Shown: positions 35,501-46,720 of the stretch, in pieces
How positions within the stretch are numbered: the stretch's first letter is position 1
Layout: each line of letters begins with the position of its first letter
Assembly (NCBI GenBank): GCA_016081115.2
Contig: CM071930.1
Span: forward strand, 23,689,520 to 23,753,519
Length of the DNA stretch: 64,000 bases
DNA from: Rehmannia glutinosa
Taxonomy: Eukaryota > Streptophyta > Magnoliopsida > Lamiales > Orobanchaceae
Direction of reading: 5' to 3'
Notes under the pieces: generated by a model
Databases searched by the model: none
Told to the model about the DNA's origin: nothing
What the model saw: the letters and a program-made list of their open reading frames with translations, nothing else
Position numbers and translations under genes: made by a program

Positions 35501-37699
35501 GGGATTCTAGGTTCATATAGTCATCTCTTTTGTCTCATGCCTGCATATGTGTTTTAGCAATTGCCTTCCTTGGGTAGTTGTGGTGTCTTTGAGTGTAGTG
35601 CCTAGGTGCATATGTGTCTTGATGAAGGCTCTTATGCTTTTGGAATGGCCTTTCTTTGAGTTCTGGCCTTTGCCATTTGGGCTTATATTCCATAAGTCTA
35701 TGCTTTGATAGTTCACATTATTCCAATCACTTGGCTTGGATATTTTCTACCATTTCCATCATATGTATTTCTTCTATGGATTTTCTGGGATTTTTGGTAG
35801 CTCGCTTCTTCTTTACTGAGTATTTTACGTTTGGAGTTTGCTTTGAGGACTCAGTGAATCTCTTCTCACTGTCCTTTCAAAGACACTCAACTCGGTCATT
35901 TTCCTTTTCCTTTATAACCAAGGCCAGTTTGCTTGTTATTGTGCTTTGGAGTGAATGTGTGTGCAATATTTAGAGTTTTGGATTTTTCGGACTCTTCATG
36001 GCTTGAAGATCCTTTTTCCAAAATTACTTTTGAGGTTTGACATAGCACAGAGGAATTAAATCCTAAGCCCGTCTTGTCTCCACATTCTCTTTGACTCATA
36101 ATAAGATCATCCAATGATTTAGATGCCTTAGTGAATGAGGCAATAACATTCTTGAGGTCATTTTCCCTCTTTTCTATAGCAGCAATTTCTCTTATTAATT
36201 TAGCATTTTCAAATTTTAAACTTTCATTCTCATCACTATTTGACTTAGAGTACTCGGCTCCTTAGTCGGCTTTGAGTTTTGACTTTTTGAGTGAGTAGGC
36301 TGTTTTCCTCATTCAATAGTGTGTGTGAGGATTTAATGTGTTCAAAATCTTTCATCATTTTGCCTAATGAATCATAAAGATCGAGTGGGTGATGAAGTGT
36401 GTGTGTCACGATCACTATCATCAGTGTGTCGAGTTTGATGAGTTAGATTGTACCTCATCTTCTTGGTCAGGTTGATCTTGTTCTTTGGCCATCAAGCGGT
36501 CGGGGCTTCTTCTTCGAGTCACTTGAGTAGTCAACTTCACCGCTCTGAATCATCACCTGTCTCTCTTGACTTGGTCGCTTCAAAGATCTCTGCGACCATC
36601 ATTGCCTTTTTCTTTTCTTGTCTTCTTTCTCTCAAGACCTTTCTTTCTTCTTCATCCTCGTCATTTGTTGACTACATGATATGAGCAATAATGGCATAGT
36701 GACCTGGTTGTCTACAGGTTCCAACATAGATATTCACCTTTTGATCACCGTTTCCATTCTTGGATTGTCACCCTTTGATACTCAACTTTTTGATGATCTG
36801 TTCTCTTGGTTGGCCTATCTTCCTTGATTTGGAGGAGCCGAGTGTCTTCCTGGAAGATTCACCCTTTCTCTCTTGTAGTTCTTATTAAAGAACTTGTTGA
36901 ATCTTTTAACCATCGTGGCTATTTTTTCCGGTGAACGACTTCTTTGACCTCAGCTCTCTTCCCATCTTTGACAATTAGAGCAAATTGTTTTGGGTACATC
37001 CGTCTCTTTCCTCGGTCTTTTCTTCTCGGCTCAAACTCGTAGGCTTTGAGGTCCGAGAATAACTCATGGTTGGATGTCTTTGATAGGTCCATGGAATGTC
37101 TCGATGCCATGACCTTCATTTCCCATTCAGTGGGAGACTTTTTAGGATCTTCATACACATTTCATTCTCGTGTATATTCCTTTCCAAGTGCATAAACTCA
37201 TTTGTGATTTCTATGAACCGAGCATCTAGTTGATCCAGGTTCTCTCCCGAGATCATTTTGAAGTTCTCAAATTTCTGACACCACTCGATAATTTGTTTTC
37301 TTTGATTTGCTCCGAGCCATCACAAATCAATGTCGGCTTTGTCCTGATTTCTTTAGCCGTTTTGCATGATTTGACTTTATTGAACATGGCTTTGTCCAAG
37401 GTTTTGTAAAGGATGTCCTTGGCTACATTGTCCAGGTTGTATCTTTTTCTCGTCATCATTTGTCCACTCGGTTCTTGGTTTTTCAACCATGACTGCCGGA
37501 GCAACATTTTCTTCTCCTTCACCGCACCCTTCGATAATGCATTGTTGTGTTCACCTTTAAGATTTGCGGGAGGCCCATCTTCTATCACTATCCACATCTC
37601 ATCATGTAATGCTTTGATAGATGAGCCTCGCATACGTATTTTCCAATCATCAAATTCTTCGATAGTGAACATAGGGATGCGTGTCAAATTTGCTTCCAT
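35501..37699 (-). pseudogene. Element D gag, broken
   Basis: ATG at 37,699 begins MEANLTRIPMFTIEEFDDWK, followed by a helical region with RKRYNLDNVAKDILYKTLDKAMFNKV. This is a copia gag (UBN2-type) domain also found in the plus-strand relative at 46,721. A degraded zinc-knuckle-like CRQPGHYA lies near 36,710. Frame changes occur after about 37,250. The remainder to about 35,500 includes Ser/Lys-rich pieces and the presumed start of pol. Confidence 0.75.
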
Positions 37700-37814
37700 G
37701 ATAATAACTTTTAATGATAAAAAGAGTTTTGAAAGTTTAAGTACTAAAGCGAGACTTTGAAAAGTTTGGAGATCTAGTTCAAGAACTTGATGCGGAGGGT
37801 TCAATGAACCAACC

Positions 37815-37826
37815 GCTCTGATACCA
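37815..37826 (-). other. Primer-binding site, element D
   Basis: TGGTATCAGAGC on the minus strand, complementary to the 3' end of initiator tRNA-Met, 2 nt after the 5' LTR. Confidence 0.85.
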
Positions 37827-37828
37827 CT

Positions 37829-39385
37829 TGTAGGTACCAAGGGGTGTAAGTGTAAGGTTTAGAAGGGGGGTTGAATAAACCTTACCAAATTTTCGATTTA
37901 GTCCTTTTAAATATTCGAGTTGATACTACACAATTTTGTGTCCTTGATGGACAAATCAATTTAGTCACTCAAGAGAGTTAATCTCTCAATGAGACTCAAC
38001 CGAGCCGTTGATGGAATAACTCACCGTTGGCTCTAAATTAACTCGATTGTGGTTTTGTTTTCAGCGGAAGACTTAACACTCTTAAGTTTGATTAAGCAAG
38101 AGTTTAGTGCTAGGTTTAGTACTTGTATTATCAAATGGATAGCTAATTTATCAGTAGATATAAGCGATTAAGAATGCGAGAAATTAAAGTCTTTAAATGT
38201 AAATGACACAATGAAATTTTTATAGAGGTTCAAGATGGGGTAATTCTTCTACTCCTCTCTTCTCCAACTCCTGGAGGAATCCACTAGGTAATGATCGGTT
38301 TACAAAGTGGTAGCAAATCCCGTATACAAGTCTTGATCACACAAAACTTGATCCTTTGGGACTCGATCCGAGACGCCTTGATCACTTAGTCAAGCTTCTT
38401 GTACGACTCGGCTTCTTCACAGGCAAAGTGCTTGCTACTACAGCTCACTTGCTCAAGCTCTTTGGATTTGATCACGAAGCCCTCCAAAGGCTTAAGACTT
38501 GGTTCGACCTTGAACCTTCCTACAATCCTTCGTGGAATGTAGACCCCTTTTCTTCAAAAGTTTCCTCTTCAACTGATTGAAGTTCTCTTTCCTTCACAGG
38601 TGAGTGTTGGATTGATGTACTTCGTAATGTAGGCTTGAGGATTAATCTTGAATGATTTGAGAGTATTTCTGGCTACACTTTGATTTATTTCTTGAATGTT
38701 CGTGGTTCAGGTTGCCTTCTCTCAGAGTCATTCCTCAGCCTTTTATAGTGAACTTTCAAAAATTTGCCCGTTGAAGAGATAGGTTTATTTTTGAAAGTCA
38801 CTTGCGATCGTTGGCTTGTCTTGTTGCGATCCTTGGAATTGCCATTTCCTCGTATGAATTGTTCTTTCACCTTTTCGAGTTCGACACGGTGTAGTGCTTC
38901 CCATTGGTTCATTCCTTTTGCACGCTTCGACCGAGCACTCCAGAAAGGTGGTATGGAGATATTACTTGTTTAAGTATATCTCTTGATTTCTCAAACGGAT
39001 CTTTTTACGATTATCTCGACTTGACCGCATTTCCTTGCTTTCCCGTGTAACTTAGAGTCGCTTCCAATCATTGGATGACTCTTCTCGTCACTTCAACTTG
39101 AGACTTGACTTTTCTTGAGTTAACTTGACCGATACTTCACTCACCGCATCTCAATCGCTTCTTCAAGAGAGTTCTGTCTTACTCTTCTTTGCCATACTCG
39201 GTTTGTCTCACAGAGTCTTCCTTCCGCCTTGATTTGTCTTCTTGCATGTTAGGGCGTAGGCGACTTAACTCGGCTTGGCCACTCTAATTGTTACAATGCA
39301 TTTTACAACAAGAATTGGGGTGCCAACTTTCTATTCTAAGTTTTACATGGCATTCATCAAAATCTAAACAATAAAATTCCTAACA
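37829..39385 (-). repeat. Element D 5' LTR
   Basis: Pairs with 25,327-26,888. TATA box TATAAAAGG at about 38,747-38,739. Differences from the 3' LTR are concentrated where one copy reads CTG/CAG and the other CCG/CG-G, for example near 39,030, 39,128 and 39,225. Confidence 0.9.
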
Positions 39386-39977
39386 TTGATCAAGCATAGG
39401 CTCTTCTTGGGGATTGAAAATCTACAGATAAATACAATTAAAATCAAGAATATAGCTGTTAGAAATCAATCCCACAATTTAGGGAAAGTTTGTCTGCTGC
39501 ACAATAGTTAGAAATTTGCTGTCAAACTTGAGGGCGACCGGTCGCGCACTGATAGAAATAAAAGAAGAAACACAGCAAAAATACATGGGGCGACCGGTCC
39601 AGGGGGTCTTCGACCGGTCGACCCCTACAAGGACTGGTCCCCCTCGTTGTATTTTGAAGAAACTAAGTTCTGTTTCAAGAACGGTCTCCAGTGCACGGCG
39701 CGCCCTGGCGGCACCGGTCGACCTGGTATTTTTCCTTCCTTCTCATTTTTTTGTTCCAAAAATCATCTTCAGGTACGGGTTGCCCTATAGGGCGACTGGT
39801 CGACCTTGAGACAGAAATGTTGTCCAACTTTTATCGAAAATAAACCTCAAGATATACTCCGAAAAAATAGTAAAAAAACATTTCAAATCATTTAGGAGTA
39901 TTTGGACAACAATTAAAAACATTGTTTTGGTGTAAAAATAAAATCATCAAAATTAAGATAAAAACATGTATCAAACA
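39386..39977 (-). repeat. Element C copy A 5' LTR, U3 part
   Basis: The upstream part of the C 5' LTR displaced by D, with the palindrome array at about 39,535-39,805. Near 39,683-39,720 the sequence departs from the other three C LTRs exactly at ACCGGT palindromes (GTGCACGGCGCGCC in place of GGTACCGGTCGCACC). This is either a real rearrangement or a consensus error. Confidence 0.85.
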
Positions 39978-40749
39978 TTATCCTCCTGAATTTCCATGAT
40001 ACGTCTATCCTCGGATCTCTCGGATGGCTATTGGTAAATATTATTTGCCATCTTCTCTAATAGTTTTAATGCCTCTTTTGGATATTTCCCTAGCAGTGCA
40101 TCCCCAGATGCAACATATATAATAGTTCATGTGTTGCCATTCAAACCATTATAAAAGTACTGAACCTATTGGTGGTCGGGATATCCATGTTGAGGGAACT
40201 TCCTTAACAATTCTCGGAATCTATCCCATGCCTCATATAGTGGCTCTGAATCTGACTGCCTATATTGGGAGATTTCAGATTTCAATTGCAGCGTCTTACT
40301 AGGGGGAAGTATTTGGCTGAAAACCATTGACTTAGGTCAGCCCAATCTGCTATTGGTGGTGTTAGAGAGCATAATCATCCCTTAGCCTTATCGCGCAGAG
40401 AGAATGCGAAAAGGCGACATCGAATGATATCCTCAAAAACACCATTCATCTTAACAGTGTAGTATATATCTAAGAATTGTGCCAGATACGCGTTTGGATC
40501 CTCAACGGCTCTGCCCCCAAACTCATTTTGTGAAACCATCTGAATCAATGCAGGTTTTAGTTCAAAGTTATTTGCATTGATTGACAGAGAGGCCACACCC
40601 CCATAAGTTCGACTAACCTCTGGCTGGAAGTAGTCCCTAACTGCCCTTCTCGCGTGCCTTTCCACTATTCGGTCATGTGCTTTTGCCTTAGGTGAGCGCT
40701 CCTCATTGTTTCTGTTGTTCACGACATTCTGATTAGTTCCATCCGCCAT
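39978..40749 (-). pseudogene. Athila A gag, N-terminal part
   Basis: Start chosen at ATG 40,749 (MADGTNQNV): in copy B a stop precedes the same Met, so the longer upstream extension here is not conserved. Open to about 40,375, with a basic helix (HDRIVERHARRAVRDYF) and the gag core (NPNAYLAQFLDI-like, then FAFSLRDKAKG). A TGA then replaces the expected Trp and further stops follow. The later core segments (SEPLYEAW, FYNGLN, SGDALLGKYP) can be followed to the element C insertion at 39,977. Confidence 0.8.
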
Positions 40750-41007
40750 TGCTTTAGATCTTTTCCTTAGTTGTTTCGTTGTTTTCTCGATTTCCAGATC
40801 AATGGGTATTGGATTGGCTGGGTAGATCTCAAACGCGTGATCATGCACTATCTGCACTTAACAAAATAATGTTGGAACCGAAAAAGAGAAACAAATAAAA
40901 TAAAAAAATCAAAAAATTTTATTTACAAAATGCTTCAATTAAGATTGAACTATTTATTACTATATCTAAGTAGAATCTTTCAATCCACGGCAACGGCGCC
41001 AAAATCT
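40750..41007 (-). other. Athila A leader and Asp-tRNA primer-binding site
   Basis: The primer-binding site is TGGCGCCGTTGCCGTGGA on the minus strand (41,001-40,984), complementary to the 3' end of plant tRNA-Asp except one base. This is the usual Athila primer. It starts 6 nt after the 5' LTR (41,008). The rest is AT-rich untranslated leader. Confidence 0.85.
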
Positions 41008-42436
41008 TGCTCGCCAAAAATATTTGGATCTCTATACTGTGCAAGTGTACAATATAGTTTATAGAATAATGACAAGTAAGGTCGTATTCCTCAGGGATTG
41101 ACTATGAAACACTTAGGCTATAATAACATCGCATTCTAATTTTATTGAAGCGACCGAATATCAAGTTTTTTAGAAAACTTGAAATAAAAAGAAAAATAAA
41201 TAAATTTGCGAACCCCACAAGTATTTTCAACAACCACAGAAGCAACATTAGGCACACAATCTCAACATGTTTCTTTAATATTAAATCCAATTAATGTTTA
41301 ACAAAACCAATTCATGCAATTCTATGGGTTCAATTCCTAAGTTAGTCTATTCCTCCTCCCGGGCGGCGCATAAACAGTAGATTAATAACAATTGTAGGTC
41401 TCTCGACTCGATACAACTATCATTAACTCCCAAAAAATCTATGAATTGAATGACTCCCCACAAACAGTTGTAGGTCTCCCGACTCGTAACACCCATTTAT
41501 GTCTGATTCGATTTTCGTCTTTGTTAGAACTCCTCTTCTGAATTTTGCACCAACAAAGATGACATGCTAATTATTGATTAGATAAAAAGCAATTAATAAT
41601 AAGCACTCGAATTCATAAAATAGAACAAATGAATTAATTAAGAGAACAATTAATCAAGATTTAACATGAATCCAGAGTTTTGATTATGCCCTAAGATCCG
41701 AAAGATTAGCCAAACATTGATAACAAATTCATAGACAAACTTGGAATCAATATTGTGACATTGTTTAAGCACAAACAATAGATTTAAACTAAGAAAGAAA
41801 ACACCTTCTTGCCAGGATGGATTCTCTTTCCAAGCCTTCGAAGCTCTTGTGCTTCCGTAGATGTGAAAGGCCTTGGGGTGTTCTTCGTAACCTAGCCCTC
41901 ATCTCTTAGAAGACCTTTGATCTTGTGTTCCTGTGTATTTTGGTGTGTTGTATGGTGTATGGATGGGAAAGATCACTTGCAGAGTTTGAATAGGAGAAGG
42001 ACACAAACATCCACCAAAGCTCATTACATGGTCCGGCAGTGTAGCTTAACACGGTCAGTCCACACGGTCGTGTGGCTTCACATGGTCCAGCCATGCAGTT
42101 TGGTTTCATCCCCTATTTCTTCCCAACTTTACACGGACATGTCATCACAACACGGGCAGGTCACACAGCCGTGTGGCTCTCTTAAGGTCCGGCCGTGTGA
42201 CTAGTTTTTGTCTGGTTTCTTCGTCTTTTCGATCTTCTCTTTGCACTCGTCAATACTATCCGGGCCGTTCAACTGATATTTCTTCAATTAAGCTCCATTT
42301 CCTATAAAAATTATAAGAATACGCAATATCATGCCCTTCTAAGGAAATCAAGTAAAAACATACTAAATATACATGCAAATGTATAAATTATATATCATTT
42401 TAATCCCCAAAATGCACGTATATTTTTCACGTATCA
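41008..42436 (-). repeat. Athila A 5' LTR, TATA segment deleted
   Basis: Minus-strand ends are TGATACGTG and GGCGAGCA. Compared with the A 3' LTR and the B 5' LTR, about 45 bp are missing at about 41,963. That segment holds the TATA box elsewhere. The palindrome array at 42,024-42,200 remains. This copy would probably not start transcription normally. Confidence 0.85.
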
Positions 42437-42441
42437 ATTGG

Positions 42442-43790
42442 CTACAGTGAGAATTTTGGATTCAAGCACATGTTTACCAAGCCTTGTAATCACCAATCTT
42501 GTACCATTACACAAACCAATTAAATGGTCTATATTTCTCAGGAGTATAACAGGAGTCCCAACCTTCAAATTAATTTCATGATTAGGAACTCCGGAACATC
42601 TTATCCCATTTTAGAATTTCGGTGTGTGCCGATCATGTAAGAAATCAACATTGGCATCTGATTTGTAATTGCTATCAGAGCTCAAATAAGTATTACCTTC
42701 TGATGTGTTCAAGGAGGTCATATATTGATTTATCGACTCAACATCGAGTAGGTGCCAAAATAGCTATTTTCTTCAGGTATGTTGGATCATCGATTGCATC
42801 TTCAAACATTGGATAAGTGCTTTCAATGATAGTCGAAATCGGATCATTGGTAGCTTCGAGAAAAATATCTTCAGGAATGTCAATAGTGGCACAACCATTG
42901 TTTTCTGCTCCAAGTGTTCCATCTCCGATATTTGCAATCCATTCAGAAAACTTCACAAAATCCGCATAATCACCGATTTCACCTAGTCTTTGAAGCCACA
43001 TGTTCTTAGTTAATCTAAGAACAGTACAATGTCTCCACAAACGCGAAGAATTTATTGTGGCATTGACGATATCCTGCTGACTTCCCTTGAATACAACTGG
43101 CAATATCTGTCTGAAATCTCCACCGAACACGACTGTTTTGCCTCCAAATGGGATGTGCTGACATCCTAGTTTGACTGATTCCATAATATCTTTTATAGTT
43201 GTGTCCACTGCCTCAAATCAATGCTTGTGCATCATCGGAGCTTCGTCCCATATTATGAGTTTACTATGCACAATCAATTCAGCAAGTGGTCTGCCAACTT
43301 TGATTTAGCAGTTTGATTCTTCATTTGGATTTATGGGAATAACAAATCGAGAATGTGCAGTCCTTCCACTGGGCAAGAGAAGAGACGATATTTCGCTTGA
43401 TGCCACATTAAGTACAATTTGTCATTTTGATCTCAACCCCAAAGACCCTCCACAAATAGGTTTTGCCCATACCTCCGTATCTATATACAAAGAAAATACG
43501 ATCTTCATCAGATTGAACTGCACCTATGATTTCCAATGGTGTTGCTCATTAGTAAGGTTTGAAAGAAGATCTTTGTGCTCTGCGGCTAATGCCTTATGAT
43601 CGTATCGTAACTCGTTGTAAACCAATCTGTTTTGGTTGAATTCAATATTGTCAACGTTTGGAAATGGCATCATACAAAACTCGCGTAGACTACTGCCCCG
43701 ACTGCACAACAACTTTTCAATTACCAATATTGTGTTGCTGCAGAGAGAAATAGAGCTGGAACGTGTTTTTTTGGTCCTCACTAAGTGGTA
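42442..43790 (-). pseudogene. Helitron Pif1-like helicase, upstream part
   Basis: Minus-strand order: an N-terminal VYNELRYDHKALAAEHKDL segment (about 43,625), Walker A as YGGMGKTYLW (about 43,470; Thr of GGTGKT replaced by Met), LLPSGRTAHSRF, Walker B as IIWDEAPMMHKH (about 43,240) followed by a TGA, GGKTVVFGGDFRQILPVV (about 43,150), ILAPT (about 42,750), and VGTPVILLRNID (about 42,560). It then runs to the Athila breakpoint. Stops and small indels make it a pseudogene. The missing C-terminus is at 11,189-11,504. Helitron RepHel proteins unwind DNA for rolling-circle transposition. The Rep domain is not seen. Confidence 0.85.
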
Positions 43791-43955
43791 TAATAAAATC
43801 CTAATAACGAAAGACTCCTAATATAATTACCCTAACTAGTTTCCCAAGCACCTTAGGATTCCTCATGGGCCATGTAATTGGATAATAAGTCCAATAATAA
43901 TTATAATACACTAATGGGCTATTTAACTAATTAAATATACAGCTTTTTTTTCTCG
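43791..43955. other. Spacer, nothing recognised
   Basis: Short AT-rich stretch between the Helitron and chromovirus fragments. Confidence 0.4.
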
Positions 43956-44680
43956 GGTGTTACAAACTCCCCCTCTTAAAAAAATTTCATCCTTGAAATT
44001 TAGTTAATTTCATTCAAACTCAAATAACGTCCAAATATCTTGCTACAATCTCATCATCTTATTCCCATGTTGCCTTGTCCTAGCTCAATTGTGTCCTAGT
44101 AATTGTTGTTATAAGCAGACTCCACTAAAGGTAAATATGCATCTCAATCATCCCTTAAAACCAAAATACATGTCCTATAAAATTGCATTGTTCTTTTAGT
44201 GTGTCCATCCCTCTGTGGATGATATGTTTTAGTAAAACTTAAATCTAGTACCATGAAATTTTACGAGCTTCTCCAAATATTTAAAGTGAACCTAGTATCC
44301 ATATTCAATAGTCTCACTATTTCTCTTCTGTACAATTGGGCAAATTGATCCAAACCATATGTTATTTGTAGAAAGTGTGTAGATTTGGTCAGTCGGTCAG
44401 AAATAACTCACATCATGATTTTTCTTAGTTGATTGTGACTAACTTACAACAAAGTTAATATCTATATGCTTGCAGCTTTCATTCGAGGATATCAAGTGTC
44501 TTAACAAAAATCCAGATAGTCATTGGTGCTTGACCATAACTTGTTGGCGTATCATGCATCTACCCATTAAGTTCCAATACTTCCTATCATATTCCTCCAC
44601 CAAAATCTGCATCTCTAAAATAAATCGTTATAACTTATATGTGAGTTGTGTACGATATACAATGTGTTTATCCTAATATC
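43956..44680 (-). pseudogene. Decayed Ty3/gypsy (chromovirus-like) integrase fragment
   Basis: Minus-strand pieces align in order with a gypsy integrase core. These are DRLTKSTHFLQITYGLDQFAQL (about 44,395-44,330, with an Asp of the DDE triad), YHPQRDGHTKRTMQ (about 44,215) and DAYLPLVESAYNNN (about 44,130). Many stops. The adjacent 3' sequence near 43,960-44,000 fits the end of such a pol. No LTRs are recognised around it. Confidence 0.7.
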
Positions 44681-45119
44681 TCAGTTCTTAGTTATTCATC
44701 CTTAGGTATAACCGAAGTTCCTTCATAGGCTAATTCAATTTGGCGTCCTTTGATTAATAAATTGAAGAGTCGTATAATTAGATGGAATAACAAAATCTTT
44801 CTTCTGGTGGGAGAATCACCATGTTCAATTCAATCCTCAATTCTCTTTCTTCTTACTTCTTATCCTTTTTCCGTTTACCTAAAACTGTCTTTAGCCTTAT
44901 AGCCAAAACTCCAAGAAAAATCCTTTGGGATAGGAAGGACGACAACCATAAAATTACTTGGGTTAAATGGTGCCTAAATCTGTAAACCTAAAGAAAAATG
45001 ATAGTTAGTCGTTAGGAACGTGGAACTCTTTAATGAGATCTTACTTGGAAAAAGAAATTCGGAGATTCCTTGTCGAGCGTGATCAAGTTTAGGTGAAAGT
45101 TCTTATCTCTAAATATGGA
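44681..45119. other. Unassigned sequence
   Basis: No protein, RNA or repeat recognised. It may be older remains of the same chromovirus. Confidence 0.4.
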
Positions 45120-46590
45120 TGTTGGGAATTATTTTTGTAGATTTTGATGAATGCCATGTAAAACTTAGATTAGAATGTTGGCACCCCATATTCCTTGTAA
45201 TTCTTATTGTAATAGATAGGGCTGAATGAGCTGAGTCAAGTCAGCTATGCCTGGGAATACAAGAAGTCAACTGAAGAAGTGAAGTGAAGACTCCGCTGAG
45301 GAACAACTGAGTATAGCCAAGAAAGAAAAAATCAACGACTCGACTGAAGACGTAACAGCTGAGGGACAGCTGTGTGAAGAGTCAGTTAAGTCAACCCAAG
45401 AAGCCATGTCACAAGTTGAAGTGACAGACGAGTCTCTCAATCATTGGAGCAGACTCAAGTCACCTGGGGAAAAGGCAGCTGCAAAGAGGAGTTAATGAAA
45501 AGAATCCGTTGCACAAAAGTCAAGAATATTAATTAAATAAGTAATAGTTCCATGCTGCCATGTCTTAAAGTGCTTGGTCCTAGAAGCGTGCAAAAGGAAT
45601 AAACCAATGGGAAGCACTGCACCTCGTGTCAGAACTTGAAAAGCTGGACATTCATTTAATACGAGGAAAGGTCTACATCTCAAGACTAAAGACCAAGAAA
45701 AGACAAGCCAACGAACACAAGTGACTTTTGAAAATCAACCTATCTCTTCAACGGGCAGATTTTTGAAAGTTCACTATAAAAGGTTGAGGAATCACATTGA
45801 GAAAAGGTTACCTTGAATACCTGAACCACGAACGAGCAAGCAATATTCAAACTGTAACCTGCAAAATATTCTCAAGTTATTCAAGCAATATCCTCAAGCC
45901 TAAATCTCAAAGGAAATCTATCCAACACCAAGTTGTGAATGAAAGACAACTTCAAACTGTTGAAGAGGAATCTTTTGAAGAATCAAAAGGGGTCTACTTT
46001 CCAAGGAGGATTGTAGGAAGGTTCAAGGTCGAACCAATCTCAAGTTATTGGAGGGCTTCGTGATCAAATCCAAGAAGCTTGAGAAAGTGAGATGAAGTAG
46101 CAAGGCAGCTGCCCTGTGAAGAAGCTGAGTTGGACGAGAAGCCAACTGTGTGACCAAGGCATCTCCAGACTGAGTCCAAGGAGCAAGTCTTGTCTGTAGA
46201 CTGATAACCACTTTGTACTCTGATCATTACTTAGTGGATTCCTCCAGGAGTTGGAGAAGAGAGGAGTAGAAGAATTACCCCATCTTCGAACCTCTATAAA
46301 ATTTACTTGTGTCATTTACATTTCAGCATATTTACATTCCTGCACACATATTTTATATTTGCTGATAATTTGCTATCCAACTGATAAAACAACAAAGTGC
46401 TTAAGTCAAGTGTTAAAACAAAGTTAAATCAAATTCAAGGGTGGTAAGTCTTCCGCTGAAATTAGCTGTCCCTCAATAACTTAGCTGTGTATTAACTCTG
46501 TAATATTTTAAAAGGACTAAAATCGAAAAGTTGGTAAGGTTTATTCAACCCCCCCCTTCTAAACCTTACTTACACCCCTTGGGACCTACA
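45120..46590 (+). repeat. 5' LTR of the plus-strand D relative
   Basis: Starts TGTTGGGAATTATTTTT and ends CCCTTGGGACCTACA. TATA box TATAAAAGG at 45,775-45,783. It contains several intact CAGCTG words at places where D has CCG or other sequence. Confidence 0.9.
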
Positions 46591-46592
46591 AG

Positions 46593-46604
46593 TGGTATCA
46601 GAGC
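46593..46604 (+). other. Primer-binding site of the plus-strand D relative
   Basis: TGGTATCAGAGC, tRNA-iMet type, 2 nt after the LTR. Confidence 0.85.
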
Positions 46605-46720
46605 GGTTGGTTCATTGAGCCTTCCGCACTGGTTACTGAACTAGATCTCCAATCTTTCAAAAAAAAAAATTTTAACACTTGCTCTTTCAAAAGATATTTT
46701 AATTCAACAAAGTTATTATC

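Larger units (their letters stand above)
25327..39385 (-). mobile_element. Element D, SIRE/Maximus-like copia retrotransposon
   Basis: LTRs at 25,327-26,888 and 37,829-39,385, target duplication TTGAT, PBS TGGTATCAGAGC (tRNA-iMet), polypurine tract AAAAAGGGGGAAAT. The order on the minus strand is gag, integrase, RT/RNase H, then a long extra region (about 31,650-27,270) before the 3' LTR. The long post-pol region and copia pol order fit the SIRE/Maximus clade. It is the innermost insertion and absent from copy B, so it is the youngest event. Yet every frame is broken by many small indels. Confidence 0.85.
18632..39977 (-). mobile_element. Element C (copia-type, pol-less), copy A, split by D
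   Basis: LTRs at 18,632-19,949 and 24,616-25,326 plus 39,386-39,977; target duplication TTATC on both sides. The minus-strand order is 5' LTR, tRNA-iMet-type primer site (TGGTATCAAAGCC), gag, about 880 bp noncoding, plant-transposon-protein ORF, 3' noncoding region, polypurine tract, 3' LTR. No protease, integrase or RT sequence is present between gag and the second ORF. The intact equivalent is at 53,745-61,140. Gag and ORF2 are both broken in this copy. Element D is inserted in the 5' LTR. Confidence 0.85.
11505..42436 (-). mobile_element. Athila-like Ty3/gypsy retrotransposon, copy A
   Basis: Both LTRs are present (11,505-12,973 and 41,008-42,436) and the target duplication ATTGG lies at 11,500-11,504 and 42,437-42,441. 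On the minus strand the order is 5' LTR, Asp-tRNA-type primer site, gag (interrupted by element C), protease, RT, RNase H, integrase, long noncoding tail, polypurine tract, 3' LTR. RT and gag features fit the plant Athila clade, which uses tRNA-Asp. Pol carries several lesions, some shared with copy B. The LTRs differ by roughly a tenth by eye, so this is the oldest insertion of the nest. About 21 kb of it is nested element C (with D inside). Confidence 0.9.
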
